A stretch of DNA of 64,000 bases from Branchipolynoe longqiensis (Eukaryota > Annelida > Polychaeta > Phyllodocida > Polynoidae), in contig JASIRB010003633.1 of NCBI GenBank assembly GCA_030323885.1, positions 1 to 64,000 of the forward strand. Direction: 5' to 3'. The notes under the pieces were generated by a model. The model saw nothing but the letters and a program-made list of their open reading frames with translations. It did no database searches and was not told the origin of the DNA. Of this stretch, positions 41,370 through 52,599 are shown one piece after another. How positions within the stretch are numbered: position 1 is the first letter of the stretch; the number at the start of each line of letters is the position of its first letter. Made by a program: the position numbers and the translations under genes.

Positions 41370-43974
41370 AACACATGCTGTGAAGAATCCCTGTCTCTTT
41401 TAGCCTCATCGAGCTAACATCATCATCTAGCCTACTCAAACAATCGCACACCGTGTTGTCTTTACTCGCAATATAAGCAGCGGAGATTGTGAAATTGAAC
41501 TCTACTGAAATCCAAAACAGCTTTCTCAAAAAATTCATCACTGGCAATGATCTCGATCTGCCAGTACATATGGCAGCCAGAACGGTAGTGCTGTCTGTCA
41601 TAACTAACACTTTGGAATTGCGCCAATATTCAGCCCAACGGGTCGTTGCCATAAGCACAGCCCACATCTCCAATGTGTTAATATGCGCATTACTTAAAGT
41701 GTCAGGGGCATCCACCTTGTGGTGATCCAGGTAACTATCTAGGTGTGCTCGATCAGCCCTTTTAAAGGTGCCAGCTAGTCAATCATTCTGATATATAGCT
41801 CCAAATCCCCATAGAGAGGCGCCTGTATAGACGGCATAAGTCGGAGCAAATTTCCCTAACATCTGGGCTTCACCGTTAAAAATCCCCGCGAACCTTAACC
41901 ACCAGTCAATGTCCCCCTGAAACCCTTTGTTAAGTCTAATCTTATAGTAACTTTTCTTTACCGTTCCCATTAGGTCATATATTCGTCTGGTGAAGGTTCT
42001 ACCCCCTCGAATTACTTTAGCGCAGTGGGCCAATAATCCTCCCAGACGTTCAAGCTCCTTCCTGGTGGCCTTTCGCCTATGGAGGAAGTATTTGAGAATT
42101 CTGCCTAATTTCTGTAGCTTGTCACTAGGAAGCGTCATTTGTAACGTAATAGAATTAATCATTATCCCAAGAAATCTGATAGATGTAGAGGGAGGAATCA
42201 ACTTCTTGTAACTGATGTAGAATCCTAATCTCCTGAGTATAAATACTATAACTCTCTGAGATCTAGTTGTCTCACTTAGGCTGCTGTCTACAATGCAGTA
42301 GTCATCTAGATAATTAACTACCCTTAGTACGCCCTCTCTGATGGCACATCTCACAATAAGATCAGAAATCCTCTGAAATATATACGGGCTAGATGACAGC
42401 CCCATGCATAATCTAGTGTCAGTTAAAAAAGTTTTGGTCCCAGAAAAAAACCAAAGAAGACCTTGTCTGGCTCTGTCTCGAGGATGAATAGGGATTGCCC
42501 TATAGGCGTCCTTGATATCAACGGTGGCCATCCAGTCACCTTGCTCGAGACACTCAGCTACAGAATCAACGGAATTATATTTAAATTTTTTACAGGTGGT
42601 GTTTACACACCGGTTGACAGAAGCGTCCTTAGGACGACTACAATCTACAATAGTTCTGCCCCCCCCGCCATCCTTGGGCACGCAAAAAACATTATGACTG
42701 CAAATTGGCTCAATGTCAACTATCTTCAGAATGCCTTGATCAATTTCTGATCGAAGCTTATCAGTTATTATATCGTAGTAATCAGGATTACGCATCTTCT
42801 TCATCTTTACAGAATAAGATAAATTACAATCGCGATCTATTACTTCAAACCCGTAGCATACACCTTTTAGGATATAGGCCCAATCAGGGTCAACTGCCCC
42901 CCTCAGGAACAATTCAACAAAAAACCTACATGGTTTAAGCTGACTTATCAAACCGTCAATGTAGTGCGTACATGCACAGATCCCAGCTACACAATCACAG
43001 GATATATCGAATAACACAGAACTCTGTCCTGGTTCATAGAATTCTACCCTAAAATAAATGTCATCAACAAAGATGTTCTCTACATTCAAATGAGGGGCAA
43101 AAGCCACTGCATCAATCCAGCGGGTCGGGACTGAGGGAGTTGTTTCACAGCATCCCCCCGTGGTAACCCTACGGGTATTTTTTCCGACAATATTGGTATC
43201 ACACAAAGTGGGAATTTGGCTCGCATCAAGCGTATACCTATGAAAGTCATGGTCTTCAGCTGAAACTGGAAGAGTAGTGCAATCACTATCAATATCTATA
43301 TTATTCATTAAATCATCAACCACACAAGGCACACTGTTCTCAGCACTATTGAAATCAGTCCAGTCCTTGCCCATTCCGCTAACACAGTGTTCAGACTCCT
43401 CCAATAGCGAATCATTATCAGCATTATCCATGTGGTGTATAGCACGTCTCAAGTGACCTGTTGTCGAGTTGAAACTTATATCGTGGCAATTCGAACGAAG
43501 GGGGGTTATGGTAATGGCATTGTCTTGACAATTAGCCATACTGTCCGGAAAAAGATTAATGTCATTGACCGCTCGTTGCGTGTCTAACCACCCCCCCCCG
43601 AACTGTTCAGTTCTTAACACAGTTATGTTTGCCATGTGCTTTAGCAAAACACTTAGAACACCAGTGCCCAAAGCCACACTTCTCCTCCGACAAATCACAA
43701 CCCCCGTCTCTATTATAACGGAAGCAAGGCCGCTTCCTTCCTGTTGACTTCTTCTGAGTATCTCGAGCCGGGTAAGATGTCTTTTTAACATGACTTGCAG
43801 TAGAGCCATAGTGAAGGATACTTTCACCCGTATGACCGCAACCAAATGCCGCAAATCCGGCAGTTTCAGCCAAGGTACGGATATCTGCATCATATTCTGT
43901 ATGGGCCGTATCCTTGAATTCGCCAGCTTTAGCTCTGTTACAGAGAAATCCGATATGCAGCAAAAATGTCTCAT
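41278..43974 (-). pseudogene. Ngaro reverse transcriptase-RNase H with in-frame TGA
   Basis: RT motifs: FCVPKDGGGGRTIVDCSRP, WMATVDIKDAYRAIPIHP, LCMGLSSSPYIFQR and YLDD at residues 555-558. The frame stops at a TGA (41779-41781) right at the start of RNase H and then reopens in the same frame with LAGTFKRADRAHLDSYLDHH, INTLEMWAVL and MTDSTT. RNase H also reads YTGASLWGFGA where an aspartate (DAS) is expected, so one catalytic residue is lost. A nonsense change plus this substitution suggest the copy is inactive. The N-terminal third overlaps gag in another frame. Confidence 0.85.
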
Positions 43975-44314
43975 AGTCCATCATTGATAAATTCGGAATA
44001 TCCGTCATCCATCGCACCGAAGCCTCGATCAATTCGTATGCGTTTAATTTCTTTAAAGTTTTCGAACCGACGATGAAGCGCTTCAACGACCACTTACGTC
44101 TTCGACGCCTGGCTGATGACGTACTCCTGCTCCCGCTACTGGAGGAACGTGAGCATCTATGCCTTCTTCTCCCAGGCGAGTGACGACATGTCGAATGAGA
44201 ACGGCTAGTGCCGTACGAAGAGTGCCCTTGAACTTCCGCCAGTCTCCTCATGTCCTGTGGCTTGTCGTCAATAGTCACCGACGAACTGACATACGTGTCA
44301 GACTCGACAGCCAT
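43607..44314 (-). CDS. Ngaro Gag-like protein
   Basis: About 236 residues from the ATG at 44314. An N-terminal Ser/Arg-rich region (RSHSTCRHSPGRRRHRCSRS and more) precedes a helical middle (WMTDIPNLSMMDYETFLLHIGFLCNR). The C-terminus has a Cys/His cluster, CFRYNRDGGCDLSEEKCGFGHWC then SKCFAKAHGKHNC, resembling the CCCH-plus-CCHC arrangement of Ngaro Gags. It would bind the element RNA. No internal stops. Confidence 0.75.
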   Translation of the reverse strand: MAVESDTYVSSSVTIDDKPQDMRRLAEVQGHSSYGTSRSHSTCRHSPGRRRHRCSRSSSSGSRSTSSARRRRRKWSLKRFIVGSKTLKKLNAYELIEASVRWMTDIPNLSMMDYETFLLHIGFLCNRAKAGEFKDTAHTEYDADIRTLAETAGFAAFGCGHTGESILHYGSTASHVKKTSYPARDTQKKSTGRKRPCFRYNRDGGCDLSEEKCGFGHWCSKCFAKAHGKHNCVKN

Positions 44315-44904
44315 CTTGGAATCCAACGTTACCGTCGATCTTGCAGGACCATTTCGACGTGCTAGCAGCTTCCGCTTCTCAGCGTAGAGACATTCTATCC
44401 GATCCTCTTGCTTTAACCTCTCAATGTCTGCCGTTATTGACCTTTCCTAGTCATCCATCTGCATATATCTGCAGTCGACAGCATAGTTAATGAACATATA
44501 TCGAGCAGTTCCCACTGCCCGTCGCCGTCGGCTGCATTCAAAATGGCGATAATGAAAATTGACCCGGAGACATTCGACTAGGTCGTCGAGGAATGATATT
44601 AGCTATGTAATGTTTTTAGCTCACGACACTCCTTTGCGTTCGTCCTTCAGTGATTTTGTCCTCCATTATCAAACACAGGTAGCAGGTTGACAGGTAGCAG
44701 GTTGGTGCAAACTTTTCACAGCAAGTGATCTATACAACTCTGAGGAATGAGTACCAAGAACTGCCGGTGGCGGCGCCACCGAAGGCAAATGAGTGCCGCA
44801 GTGAATAGATCTGGGTCTGTTAGTGGACAATAACAGATCATAATAATAATAAGAAATACCTCATACCGATGATTTTATACACGTATATAAATATACTAAC
44901 TATA

Positions 44905-45065
44905 CGCTGATAGTGCTGCGCCATTTAAAACATGTATCAGTAGTGTACGCTGATAGTGCTGCAGTGCTTGGAGCATTTATTAATATTCGTAGTGTACACT
45001 GATAGTGCTGCAGCCTTAGCACCACATATTAGTATATGCTGATGATGCTGAGGGATTGAATAATC
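44905..45065. repeat. Short tandem repeat (GCTGATAGTGCTGCAG)
   Basis: Four diverged copies of GTACGCTGATAGTGCTGCAG spaced ~41-50 bp, beginning directly at the outer border of the Ngaro A1 repeat. The Ngaro inserted at the edge of, or into, this array. Confidence 0.7.
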
Positions 45066-45370
45066 CCGGAAATCCGCGGAATCTCGGAGATCTTTCATCC
45101 CTGTGCATGGTAGTTATACAAGACCATTAGGGGCTTTAACTAGACTTACTCATCCCCCCTTTCCACTTTAGAATCAACGCTCTGACTGATTTGTACCTTT
45201 TATTCGATGCAACAAACGTTAGTGCACAACCAAATCACACACCCACACCCACACGGGTTCCTGCACCTATCAGCTAATCACATTTAATACCCTCATTAAA
45301 ACATTTGAATACCAATTTTCACACAATTTAAGACCTATGTTCATGCAAATGTAATGTACATATTTAATTA

Positions 45371-45425
45371 AATGTTTGCTTGTTGTTGTTTTACGTCCTA
45401 GCAACATCTAAGGTCATATCAGGAC
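45371..45425 (-). repeat. Ultrashort SINE-1 insertion
   Basis: Plus strand TGTTTGCTTGTTGTTG, TTTTACGTCCTAGCAAC, ATCTAAGGTCATATCAGGAC: the 3' hairpin and tail only, as at 49021 and 38689. The target duplication is not clear here. Confidence 0.8.
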
Positions 45426-45539
45426 GGGAAATATTAGGACTAATTATTTGAAAGAGAAAAAAGAATCCATATCAACTATACCAAATGAGCTGAATTGGTC
45501 GTAATGCTCGCATTGCGTTTGATGCGAGGCGAGGAAGGA

Positions 45540-46440
45540 CCCCCCCCCCCTCCTCTACCTCTCCTCCAGCCGTTGGCTCTTACCTAACTGCCCGCGCTTC
45601 TTCCCCTTATAGCCGCCCCCACACCGCCTCTGGCCACTCGCCCTCCTGCCTCCACACACTCCGCTCCTCCTACTCTTTTTTCTTTGGCTTCCTACACCAA
45701 GGCTATCTACACTATCGGCATGGGTGTAGACCTACACTATCTGCACTACCCCTGGCCGACCTACACTATCCTCTACACTGTGGTGGCCCACCCCGCTATC
45801 CCTGACCAAGCACCACACCTTCCTGCATGACAGCCTCTCGCCACTACCGTGCACTACACCACCCTGCATGACAGGCTCTCACCACTGCCGTGCACTACAC
45901 CATCCTGCACGACGGCCTTCCACCACTACCGTGCGCTACATCATCCCGCACGGCGGCCTCTCAGGTCACCCTGGTCCACCACTACCGTGCACTACACCAC
46001 CCTGCACGACGGCCTCTCACCACTGCCAAGCACTACACCATCCTGCACAACACCCTCTCACCACTACCGCGCTCTACACCATCCCGCTCGACGGCCTCGC
46101 ACCACTACCGTGCACTACGCCTCTGCATACGGTTGGTGCTTTCCCTGCCCATCTGCACTATCCGTGACCGTGCACTGCACCTTCCTGCAAAACGGCCTCT
46201 CGCCACCACCGTGCACCACACCACCCTGCTCGACGGGCTCTCAGCACTGCCCGTGCTCTACACCACCCTGCACGACAGCCTCTCACCACTACCCTGCCGT
46301 ATGCCACCCTGCACCACACTGTGTGACGGGCTCCCACCACGACCCGTGCTATACACGACCCTGCACGACGGCCTCTCACCACTACCGTGCACCACTCCAG
46401 CCTGCACGTCACCCCCTCAGCACTACCTCCACTACCTCGC
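45540..46440. repeat. C-rich region with ~41-bp minisatellite
   Basis: From about 45840, a unit CGTGCACTACACCACCCTGC, ACGACGGCCTCTCACCACTAC repeats about 14 times with a 41-bp base period and occasional expansions. Open frames on both strands are repeat artefacts. Confidence 0.85.
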
Positions 46441-46739
46441 CACGCCTCGACGCACGGTTGGTGCCTCCCCTCTCCTACCCTCGCCCACCACAAACTCCTT
46501 CCACCCCCCGTCCCTCACATCTCCCCGCCCTCTCACATCTCCCCGCCGTCCCGGCCCGCCCTGCCCTGCACCCGTCAACATCAATCCCCGCCCCCGCGCC
46601 ACAGACCCCCCTCACCCGAACCCGCCCCCCCTCTCCTCTCACGCGTCCACGCTCCTCACCGCCGACCACCCCGCCACCCGCACAAACACGGTCTCGCCAC
46701 AGGCTCCGCCTGTGAAGTCGCCGCCCTCGCCGCCCCGGC

Positions 46740-46776
<37 letters not shown>

Positions 46777-47050
46777 CCACTCGACCTTTCCCCCCCCGCA
46801 GCCACCACACACCCCCCTGCCCACACGCCACCCCACCGCCACCAGGCGGCCACCACCAACACCACAAACCCTCCCCCCCCCACCTCGCCGCAGACGCCGC
46901 GCCCGCCCCCCCCCCCCCCCCACACCCTCCCCCGGCCACACAGCCTACCTAACACATCTCCCCGGCCTCCCCCGGCCACCACACTTCACACTCTCACCAC
47001 AGGCCTCCCTCTGTCACACTACACTCTTCTCTGCCATGCTACACTGGTTC
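46441..47050. repeat. C/CA-rich low-complexity region
   Basis: CCCC-rich sequence with a 34-base C run at 46742-46775 and another near 46907-46920. Proline-rich and glycine-rich frames here follow composition alone. Confidence 0.85.
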
Positions 47051-47080
47051 TGTCACGCTACACTGGCTGCCTCCCCTCCT

Positions 47081-47510
47081 GCCACTGCGGGCTCCACCTG
47101 TGCTCCCCCGTGCCTGCTGCCACTGTGCTGCTGCCACTGGGCGTCCTACCACTGCGTGTGCTGCCGCAGCTGTATCAACGTGTTGCTGCTACCTCTGTGC
47201 TACCGCTCTGCCGTCACTCTCTCTGCTGCCTACCACCTCCACCTGCTCACACCTCTGCTGCCACTGCGGGCTCCACCTGTGCTCCCCCGTGCCTGCTGCC
47301 ACTGTGCTGCTGCCACTGGGCGTCCTACCACTGCGTGTGCTGCCCCAGCTGTATCAACGTGGTGCTGCTACCGCTCTGCCACTGCGGGCTCCACCTGTGC
47401 TCCCCCGTGCCTGCTGCCACTGTGCTGCTGCCACTGGGCGTCCTACCACTGCGTGTGCTGCCGCAGCTGTATCAACGCCTTGCTCCTACCTCTGTGCTAC
47501 CCTCTGCCGC
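47081..47510. repeat. ~120-bp tandem repeat
   Basis: Three near-identical blocks begin CTGCCACTGCGGGCTCCACC (around 47078, 47258 and 47378) and end with GCTGTATCAACG and CTGCTACC words. The first-to-second spacing is 180 bp because of a unique 60-bp spacer; the second-to-third is ~120 bp. Confidence 0.85.
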
Positions 47511-47827
47511 CCTGGACCTCTGAGGCGGGCACGCATACGTGCCCCGCCTCCCCCCCTCGGCGGCCCCTCGAGCCCTCTCCTCTGTCTTGGTTGAGGGCTC
47601 CTCGGGTCCACCTCCCGGGCCCATCTACTAAGACTATCCTTGACACTTATATATCATGACTCTCATATAATATACTTTATATCTCTCTTACTCCTGATCC
47701 ATTACTCTTATCCAACTGACATTGACATTTATATATCATGACGATCCCTCATATGTTATACTTTACTACCTCTTACTCATGATATTACTCATTACCTGAT
47801 GCTACATATCTTCCTTGACATATATAA

Positions 47828-49000
47828 TTATTCATGATTGATCACTGTAATATCCATGAATAATCCGGCACTTCTGAATAAAGTGCCCTTTATCCACTCA
47901 CGCCTCCTCGTCCTTCCTTGCCTGCTACACCGGGACACTTTGTTTCCTTCTATGCTGGCATGGCCAGGCACCCAGCACATGTGGATATCATACCCATCCG
48001 TTGTCAGTTGGTTCATTTTATAAATGACCGTTGCTAGAATAGGGTGATTCGTTTTCAGTCCAGCAACAGCCAGGATGCAAGAGAACGAATCACTGTATAT
48101 AACATAGTTAGTGTGGTTGGATACCTCGATACACTCCAACACGAGAAGGAGTGCTCGGGCTTCTGCAGTGAAAATCGAGCTCTGATCGGGCAAACGTACA
48201 CCAAATTTTTCCCGTCGGCAGACTGCCGCAGCAGCTACCCGGCTTTGGTCTTTCGAACCATCAGTGTATACGGAGAGGTGGTCTGCAAACTGGCCTTGAA
48301 TCTCTGAATGCAGTCCTTGGTACTCGAGTGGATGTGTCCCAGACTTCCTCAGTTCCGTGAGTCGGAGGATAACTGATGGCTTTCTCAACGACCACGGGGG
48401 ATGTTCTGGGACTTTGGCATCCTCCAACACGTCCAAATCCACGCCCAAGGCCTCCAAATGAGGTTTCATTCGGAGCCTCAGTGGCCGGATGTAATTTGGC
48501 CTGGCTTCATACCTGGATTCGTCATGTTGCTCGAATAGACAATTGTGTGCAGGATTCAATGCATTAGTTTTTATCTTGACTACATATTGCATGGCCAGTT
48601 TGATTCTCCTGTTGTTAAGTGATGGTTCATTGGCTTCGACATAAAGGCTCTGAACTGGTGAGGTGCGGAAGGCCCCAAGGGCCAGGCGCAGTCCCTGGTG
48701 GTGGATGATGTCTAGCAGCCCAATATATGATTTCTTTGCGGAACCGTATACTATGCTGCCGTAATCCACTCGTGAACGAACCAAGGTTCTGTACACGGAG
48801 AGCAGAACATCTCTGTCCGCTCCCCACTCTGAGCTGGACAGCACCCTCAGAATATCGAGCGCTTTCAGGCATCTTGTTTTCAGGTACTTTATATGTGGCA
48901 CAAAAGACAGTTTTGCGTCGAGAATGAGGCCCAGAAATTTGGTTTTCTCAACGACTTTAATGGGATCCCCGTCCAAGGTCAGCTCCGGTTCCGCATGCAT
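47828..49000 (-). pseudogene. LINE post-RT region and RNase H
   Basis: KTKFLGLILDAKLSFVPHI and RTLVRSRVDYGSIVYGSA mark the post-RT part. RNase H follows with VYTDGSKDQ, FTAEARALLLVLE, VIYSDSFSC and CWVPGHASIEGN, giving the D-E-D-H set. The text after GN departs from the usual pattern, suggesting a late frameshift. Confidence 0.85.
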
Positions 49001-49020
49001 TCTACACAGCAGGCAGAAGT

Positions 49021-49076
49021 TGTTTGTTTGTTGTTGTTTTACGTCCTAGCAACATCTAAGGTCATATCAGGACGGG
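49021..49076 (-). repeat. Ultrashort SINE-1 insertion (56 bp)
   Basis: Flanked by a 12-bp duplication GCAGGCAGAAGT (49009-49020 and 49077-49088). It contains only (TGTT)n, TTTTACGTCCTAGCAAC, ATCTAAGGTCATATCAGGAC and G. It splits the LINE reading frame and is therefore younger than the LINE. Confidence 0.92.
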
Positions 49077-49088
49077 GCAGGCAGAAGT

Positions 49089-50121
49089 GCATGCAGACTG
49101 ATTTGGTCTTGGAAAATTTGAAACCGTTCAGAACTGACCATCGATGGATCCCATTTATGCTTGGTTGTAGCTGTCTCTCTATGACATTCATGTTAGCACC
49201 GCTGTAATATAAAACAAAGTCATCCACGAAAAGACTACAGGAGACCCCCCGCTTTACAGCAGCAGCAATACCATTGACCTTGACCCCGAAAAGGGTCACA
49301 GCCAGTATGCTGCCTTGAGGTACTCCTAGTTCCTGTGAGTGTAGGCGGGAATAGGTAGTCTTGACACGGATGTGGAAATGCCTGAAGGCTAGAAAGTTCC
49401 TGATGAAAATTGGCAAGTGGGCACGAAGGCCAATCGCATGAAGATCCTCCATGATGCCATGCTGCCACGTTGTGTCATAGGCTTTTTCGAGGTCGAAAAA
49501 GACAGCCACAACATGCTCCTTCTTAAGGAAAGCATCTCTTATGAAGTTCTCCATGCGCACCAAATGGTCGAGGGTGCTGCGGCCCCGTCTGAAGCCACAT
49601 TGAAGGTTGGACAGGTGGTGTCCTGACTCTAGTAGCCAGACGAGGCGGTTGTTTACCATGCGCTCCATGGTTTTACAGATGCAGCTTGTAAGGGCTATGG
49701 GATGATAGTTGTGGGCTTCACTCTGGTCTTTACCAGGTTTGGGAATCGGTATTACTGTCGCCTCCCGCCAAGAGGCGGGGACGACACCCGACTCCCAGTT
49801 GTTGTTGAAGAGTTGAAGCAACAGCAACAGTCTCAGTGCATGTTCAGGGAGATGTTTCAAAAATTGATAATGAATTCCATCAGGTCCAACTGCTGTGTCA
49901 TGCGAGCTTTCCAAAGAACACCTCAACTCACCCATACTGAATGGGGAGTTGTAGTGCTCCTCGCCATCGGAAGAAAAGTCCAAGAGCTTTCGCTCTTGGC
50001 GTTCCTTGACGGCCCGAAAGCCCGGGAGGCAGTTTGCCAAAGACGAGTTTCCAGCAAAGGTGCGAGCCAATTCTTCACTTATTTCGTCGAGTGATGTGAG
50101 AATGGTGCCGTTGTGTTTCAA
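49089..50121 (-). pseudogene. LINE reverse transcriptase core
   Basis: DTAVGPDGIHYQFLKHLP, WREATVIPIPKPGKD, LQCGFRRGRSTLDHLV, AVFFDLEKAYDTTW, ELGVPQGSILAVTLF and SLFVDDFVLYY are RT motifs 1-5 with the DD pair intact. An in-frame TGA at 50152-50154 separates it from the endonuclease part. Confidence 0.9.
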
Positions 50122-50151
50122 GTGCTGGACTACAGAAGAATCACCTCCCCT

Positions 50152-50815
50152 TCATTTGATTCTCCTGATCATTGTCCATACTTTGCCCAACGGCGTGTGC
50201 ATGGTGATGCTAGAAACAAATTGTCTCCAACACTGCCTCCGCGCTTCTTTGATTGTTCTGCGAGTGCGAGCGCGCAGAATTCTAAAGAGCGCCAGATTTT
50301 CAGCAGTCGGTCTCCTGTGGAATATACGCTGAGCTTTCTTTCGTTCCTTAATAGCCCTCCTACAGCCGTCATCTAACCATGGAGGCGTCAAACGCTTGGT
50401 TGTTGCCGAGGTCTTCGGAACAGTTTTCTCTGCGATCCATCTCAGCATCTCAGTGAAGGCATCGATGTCACTGATGTCTGGAGTGAACTCTTCGCGACAT
50501 AGGGTCTGGAAGGTGGGCCAGTCGGTTTTACAAAGCCGCCAGCTCCTCTCTCGCTCTACGGGAGATGTCCCCCCCCCCCCCCCCCCGCAATTAAGAATAA
50601 TTGGGAAGTGGTCGCTCCCGCAGAGGTCATCCCAGACCCTCCACGAAAAGTCCAGTGCCAGTTCTGGTTCTACAATGCTGAGATCGATGGCGGAATATGT
50701 TCCGTAGCCGGGATGCAAATATGTGTATGAACCATCGTTCAATACACACAGAGCATGAGCGGCCACAAGGTCCTCAATTCTCTTGCCTTTAGCGTTCCTA
50801 TTGTCACTTATCAGT
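50152..50815 (-). pseudogene. LINE AP endonuclease C-terminal part
   Basis: SAIDLSIVEPELAL and CGSDHFPIIL (catalytic SDH) followed by an Arg/Lys-rich linker (RRAIKERKKAQRIFH). A C-run at ~50569-50586 adds glycines in frame after SDHFPIILN. The N-terminal half is absent (truncation at about 50815). Confidence 0.85.
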
Positions 50816-50820
50816 CCTGC

Positions 50821-51306
50821 AAGTGTGCCAGTTCATCTGTGTCCCAACAGTTTTACCTCAGGTACTAACGGATCATTCACAATTATCAATATTTTCGTAG
50901 GCTGACCAAACATACACTTTTTCATGACTCCTCCCCTTCCCGCACCACAACATGTACACTACAAATGTTGATATTGTAGTAGTCCCGGAATAGCAAGAAG
51001 TGTGGGTTCGAAACCTGCATCATTTGACGGACACCTTGATAAGTTTTAAAAAGGGAACAGTGGGTCATAATCCCCTCCCTCCGTGCATATGTTTGTGAAA
51101 ATGTTGATAATTGTGAAGGACCTCTAAATGAGGGTTGTCGCTATTTACTACCTATTGATTAACTGCCATTTCCTTTAATCTCCAGTTTCCTTTCTGGTGC
51201 TCATAATTGTTACACCACTCGTTGCCTCGACTTTTGATGAGCCCTTAGATTAAGTTAATTACCTTCTGGCTTGTCACAAATCTGTTGCTTTCCCATTACT
51301 TTTTAT
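50821..51306. other. Unassigned sequence
   Basis: No coding frame. A tRNA-like GTGGGTTCGAAACCTGC word near 51002 hints at another tRNA-derived repeat but has no recognisable head or tail. Confidence 0.4.
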
Positions 51307-51565
51307 CCAATGACTTAACAATTTATACTAGTCGCTTCCTAGCCAGCCGCTCGACATTAATAGGATAGGTCAAGGACTGGTTGGGTCAGTGTCAGGATAA
51401 TGCGACTGAGTGGGACATCAGGTCATGGTGCTGGTGGTCTGGTCTCCCAGTGGGGCAGCTCTATAAAGTCGCCATGAGTGCGCACTGTCACAAGTAGGTA
51501 CCCGCCCTGATATGACCTTAGATACTGCTAGGATGTAAAACTCCAACAACCAACCAACCAAGCCC
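51307..51565 (+). repeat. SINE-1 copy lacking the tRNA head
   Basis: Starts within the post-head region (CCAATGACTTAACAATTTAT), then GTCGCTTCCTAGCC, GGATAATGCGACTGAG, GTGGGACATCAGGTCATGG, AAAGTCGCCATGAGTGCGC, and the tail CCTGATATGACCTTAGATAC, TGCTAGGATGTAAAAC, (CAAC)n. It gives the fullest body-plus-tail text of the family. Confidence 0.88.
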
Positions 51566-51628
51566 TGTTCTTTTGTCACGGAGGATGACGTCACTGTCCA
51601 TAGGTTCTTGAATGTAACGGCTCTCTTA

Positions 51629-51893
51629 TGGCCGGTACACACCTACCGTTTACGATTCGCGCACTAAAACTCCCGATCCGCTTAAAACTGAAAACGCCCC
51701 GATTCGTTTTTCGAATCGCGAATCGTAATCGTAAGGCTAGCGCACACCTACCATTTTAGCCCTAAAAAGTCGCGAATCGCAATCGGTAGGTGTGCTAGGG
51801 GAGTGCACACCTCACGACTTTTGGGCAGCTTTAGATCGTATACGCTAGGTGGGTGCGGAAAAACGATCGTAAACGGTAGGTGTGTACCGGCCA
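51629..51893. mobile_element. Harbinger-like MITE (TTA duplication)
   Basis: A 265-bp element flanked by TTA (51626-51628, 51894-51896), with perfect inverted ends of at least 28 bp that begin TGGCCGGTACACACCTACCG. A 3-bp TTA duplication is the PIF/Harbinger signature. The interior repeats parts of the terminal motif (GCACACCTACC, GGTAGGTGTGC, TGCACACCTCACG, TAGGTGGGTGC). The perfect ends suggest recent activity. Confidence 0.88.
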
Positions 51894-51896
51894 TTA

Positions 51897-52599
51897 GATA
51901 GAAGGAAGGAAAGCTTGGGGATAGCAAGTATATATGGTGACTATCGCGAACTTACTTAGGGCTTTACTGAACTAACATTGTTAGATCTCTTTATATCCCC
52001 ATCCCCTGGGACTGGAACATAACCAAGGACAACGAGGTGGTAAATAAAGTCAGTCATGAACTAGAACTCAAGGTGTCGACTCGTATCTTACACCCACTAC
52101 TCATCTCTGGACAAGCTACACAAATGCGTTTAATTGTTTCCGTTTCAGATGTGTGTGCACTACCGTAACAAGATACTAATACAATACATGCCTTAAAACA
52201 CTAACACCCACATTATTACCCTGTTATTTTCCCCCCACAGATGACAGAGTGTTTGTGGGAAAATCATTGAGCAAATCTGACTAAAAATGGATAACTAACA
52301 CCAAATAACATAATATAGATGGTCGATCTTAAATATGAATACTTAGCAACATGAATTAATGTAAAGAACATTCTTACTTCCCCATTTCTTGGAATGAGGC
52401 AAATATATAGCAATGCACAACAATATGTATGAAAAATGTACATGCATTTCCTACTTGGTTCAGCGTCCGCAAGCACTGGCGGCACCAGCGACTAAGAGAG
52501 TAGTGAAACTGAAAGACAGCAGAGTGCAACACAACAACAAAGATATCCCACACTGGTAAATCCATTCAACTCTCAGAGTAACAACCAAACTACCAAACA
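51897..52599. other. Unassigned sequence upstream of a LINE fragment
   Basis: No supported frame. The last ~100 bp before 52600, A-rich and without stops in sense, may be the 5' UTR of the LINE fragment that follows. Confidence 0.4.

Larger units (their letters stand above)
39944..44904 (-). mobile_element. Ngaro-type tyrosine-recombinase retrotransposon
   Basis: A 4.96-kb element with gag, RT-RNase H and tyrosine recombinase frames on the minus strand and split direct repeats in the diagnostic Ngaro order A1-ORFs-B1-A2-B2. A1 is 44709-44904, B1 40255-40345, A2 40049-40254, B2 39944-40032. A1/A2 share CTTTTCACAGCAAGTGATC through ATATACTAACTATA; B1/B2 share GCTGAGGTGGAGAAGAAAG through GGAAAATATAGCC. 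Such elements integrate by a circular intermediate without target duplication. Ends are complete but pol is damaged. Confidence 0.92.
47640..50820 (-). mobile_element. 5'-truncated I/Nimb-like LINE
   Basis: Minus-strand order: end of an AP endonuclease (50766-50152), RT (to 49089), an ultrashort SINE interruption, the post-RT region and RNase H (49000-47828), then a 3' UTR with two ~97-bp repeats (TTATATATCATGAC words at ~47650 and ~47735). A C-terminal RNase H is characteristic of the I superclade (I, Nimb and others), and Nimb is common in molluscs. Stops and frameshifts make it inactive. Confidence 0.85.

Noticed and set aside
45890..47659. A 589-residue proline-rich frame and its antisense glycine-rich partners
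   Set aside because: Covers 41-bp and ~120-bp tandem repeats and C runs. Frames are open on both strands because stops are rare in C-rich DNA.
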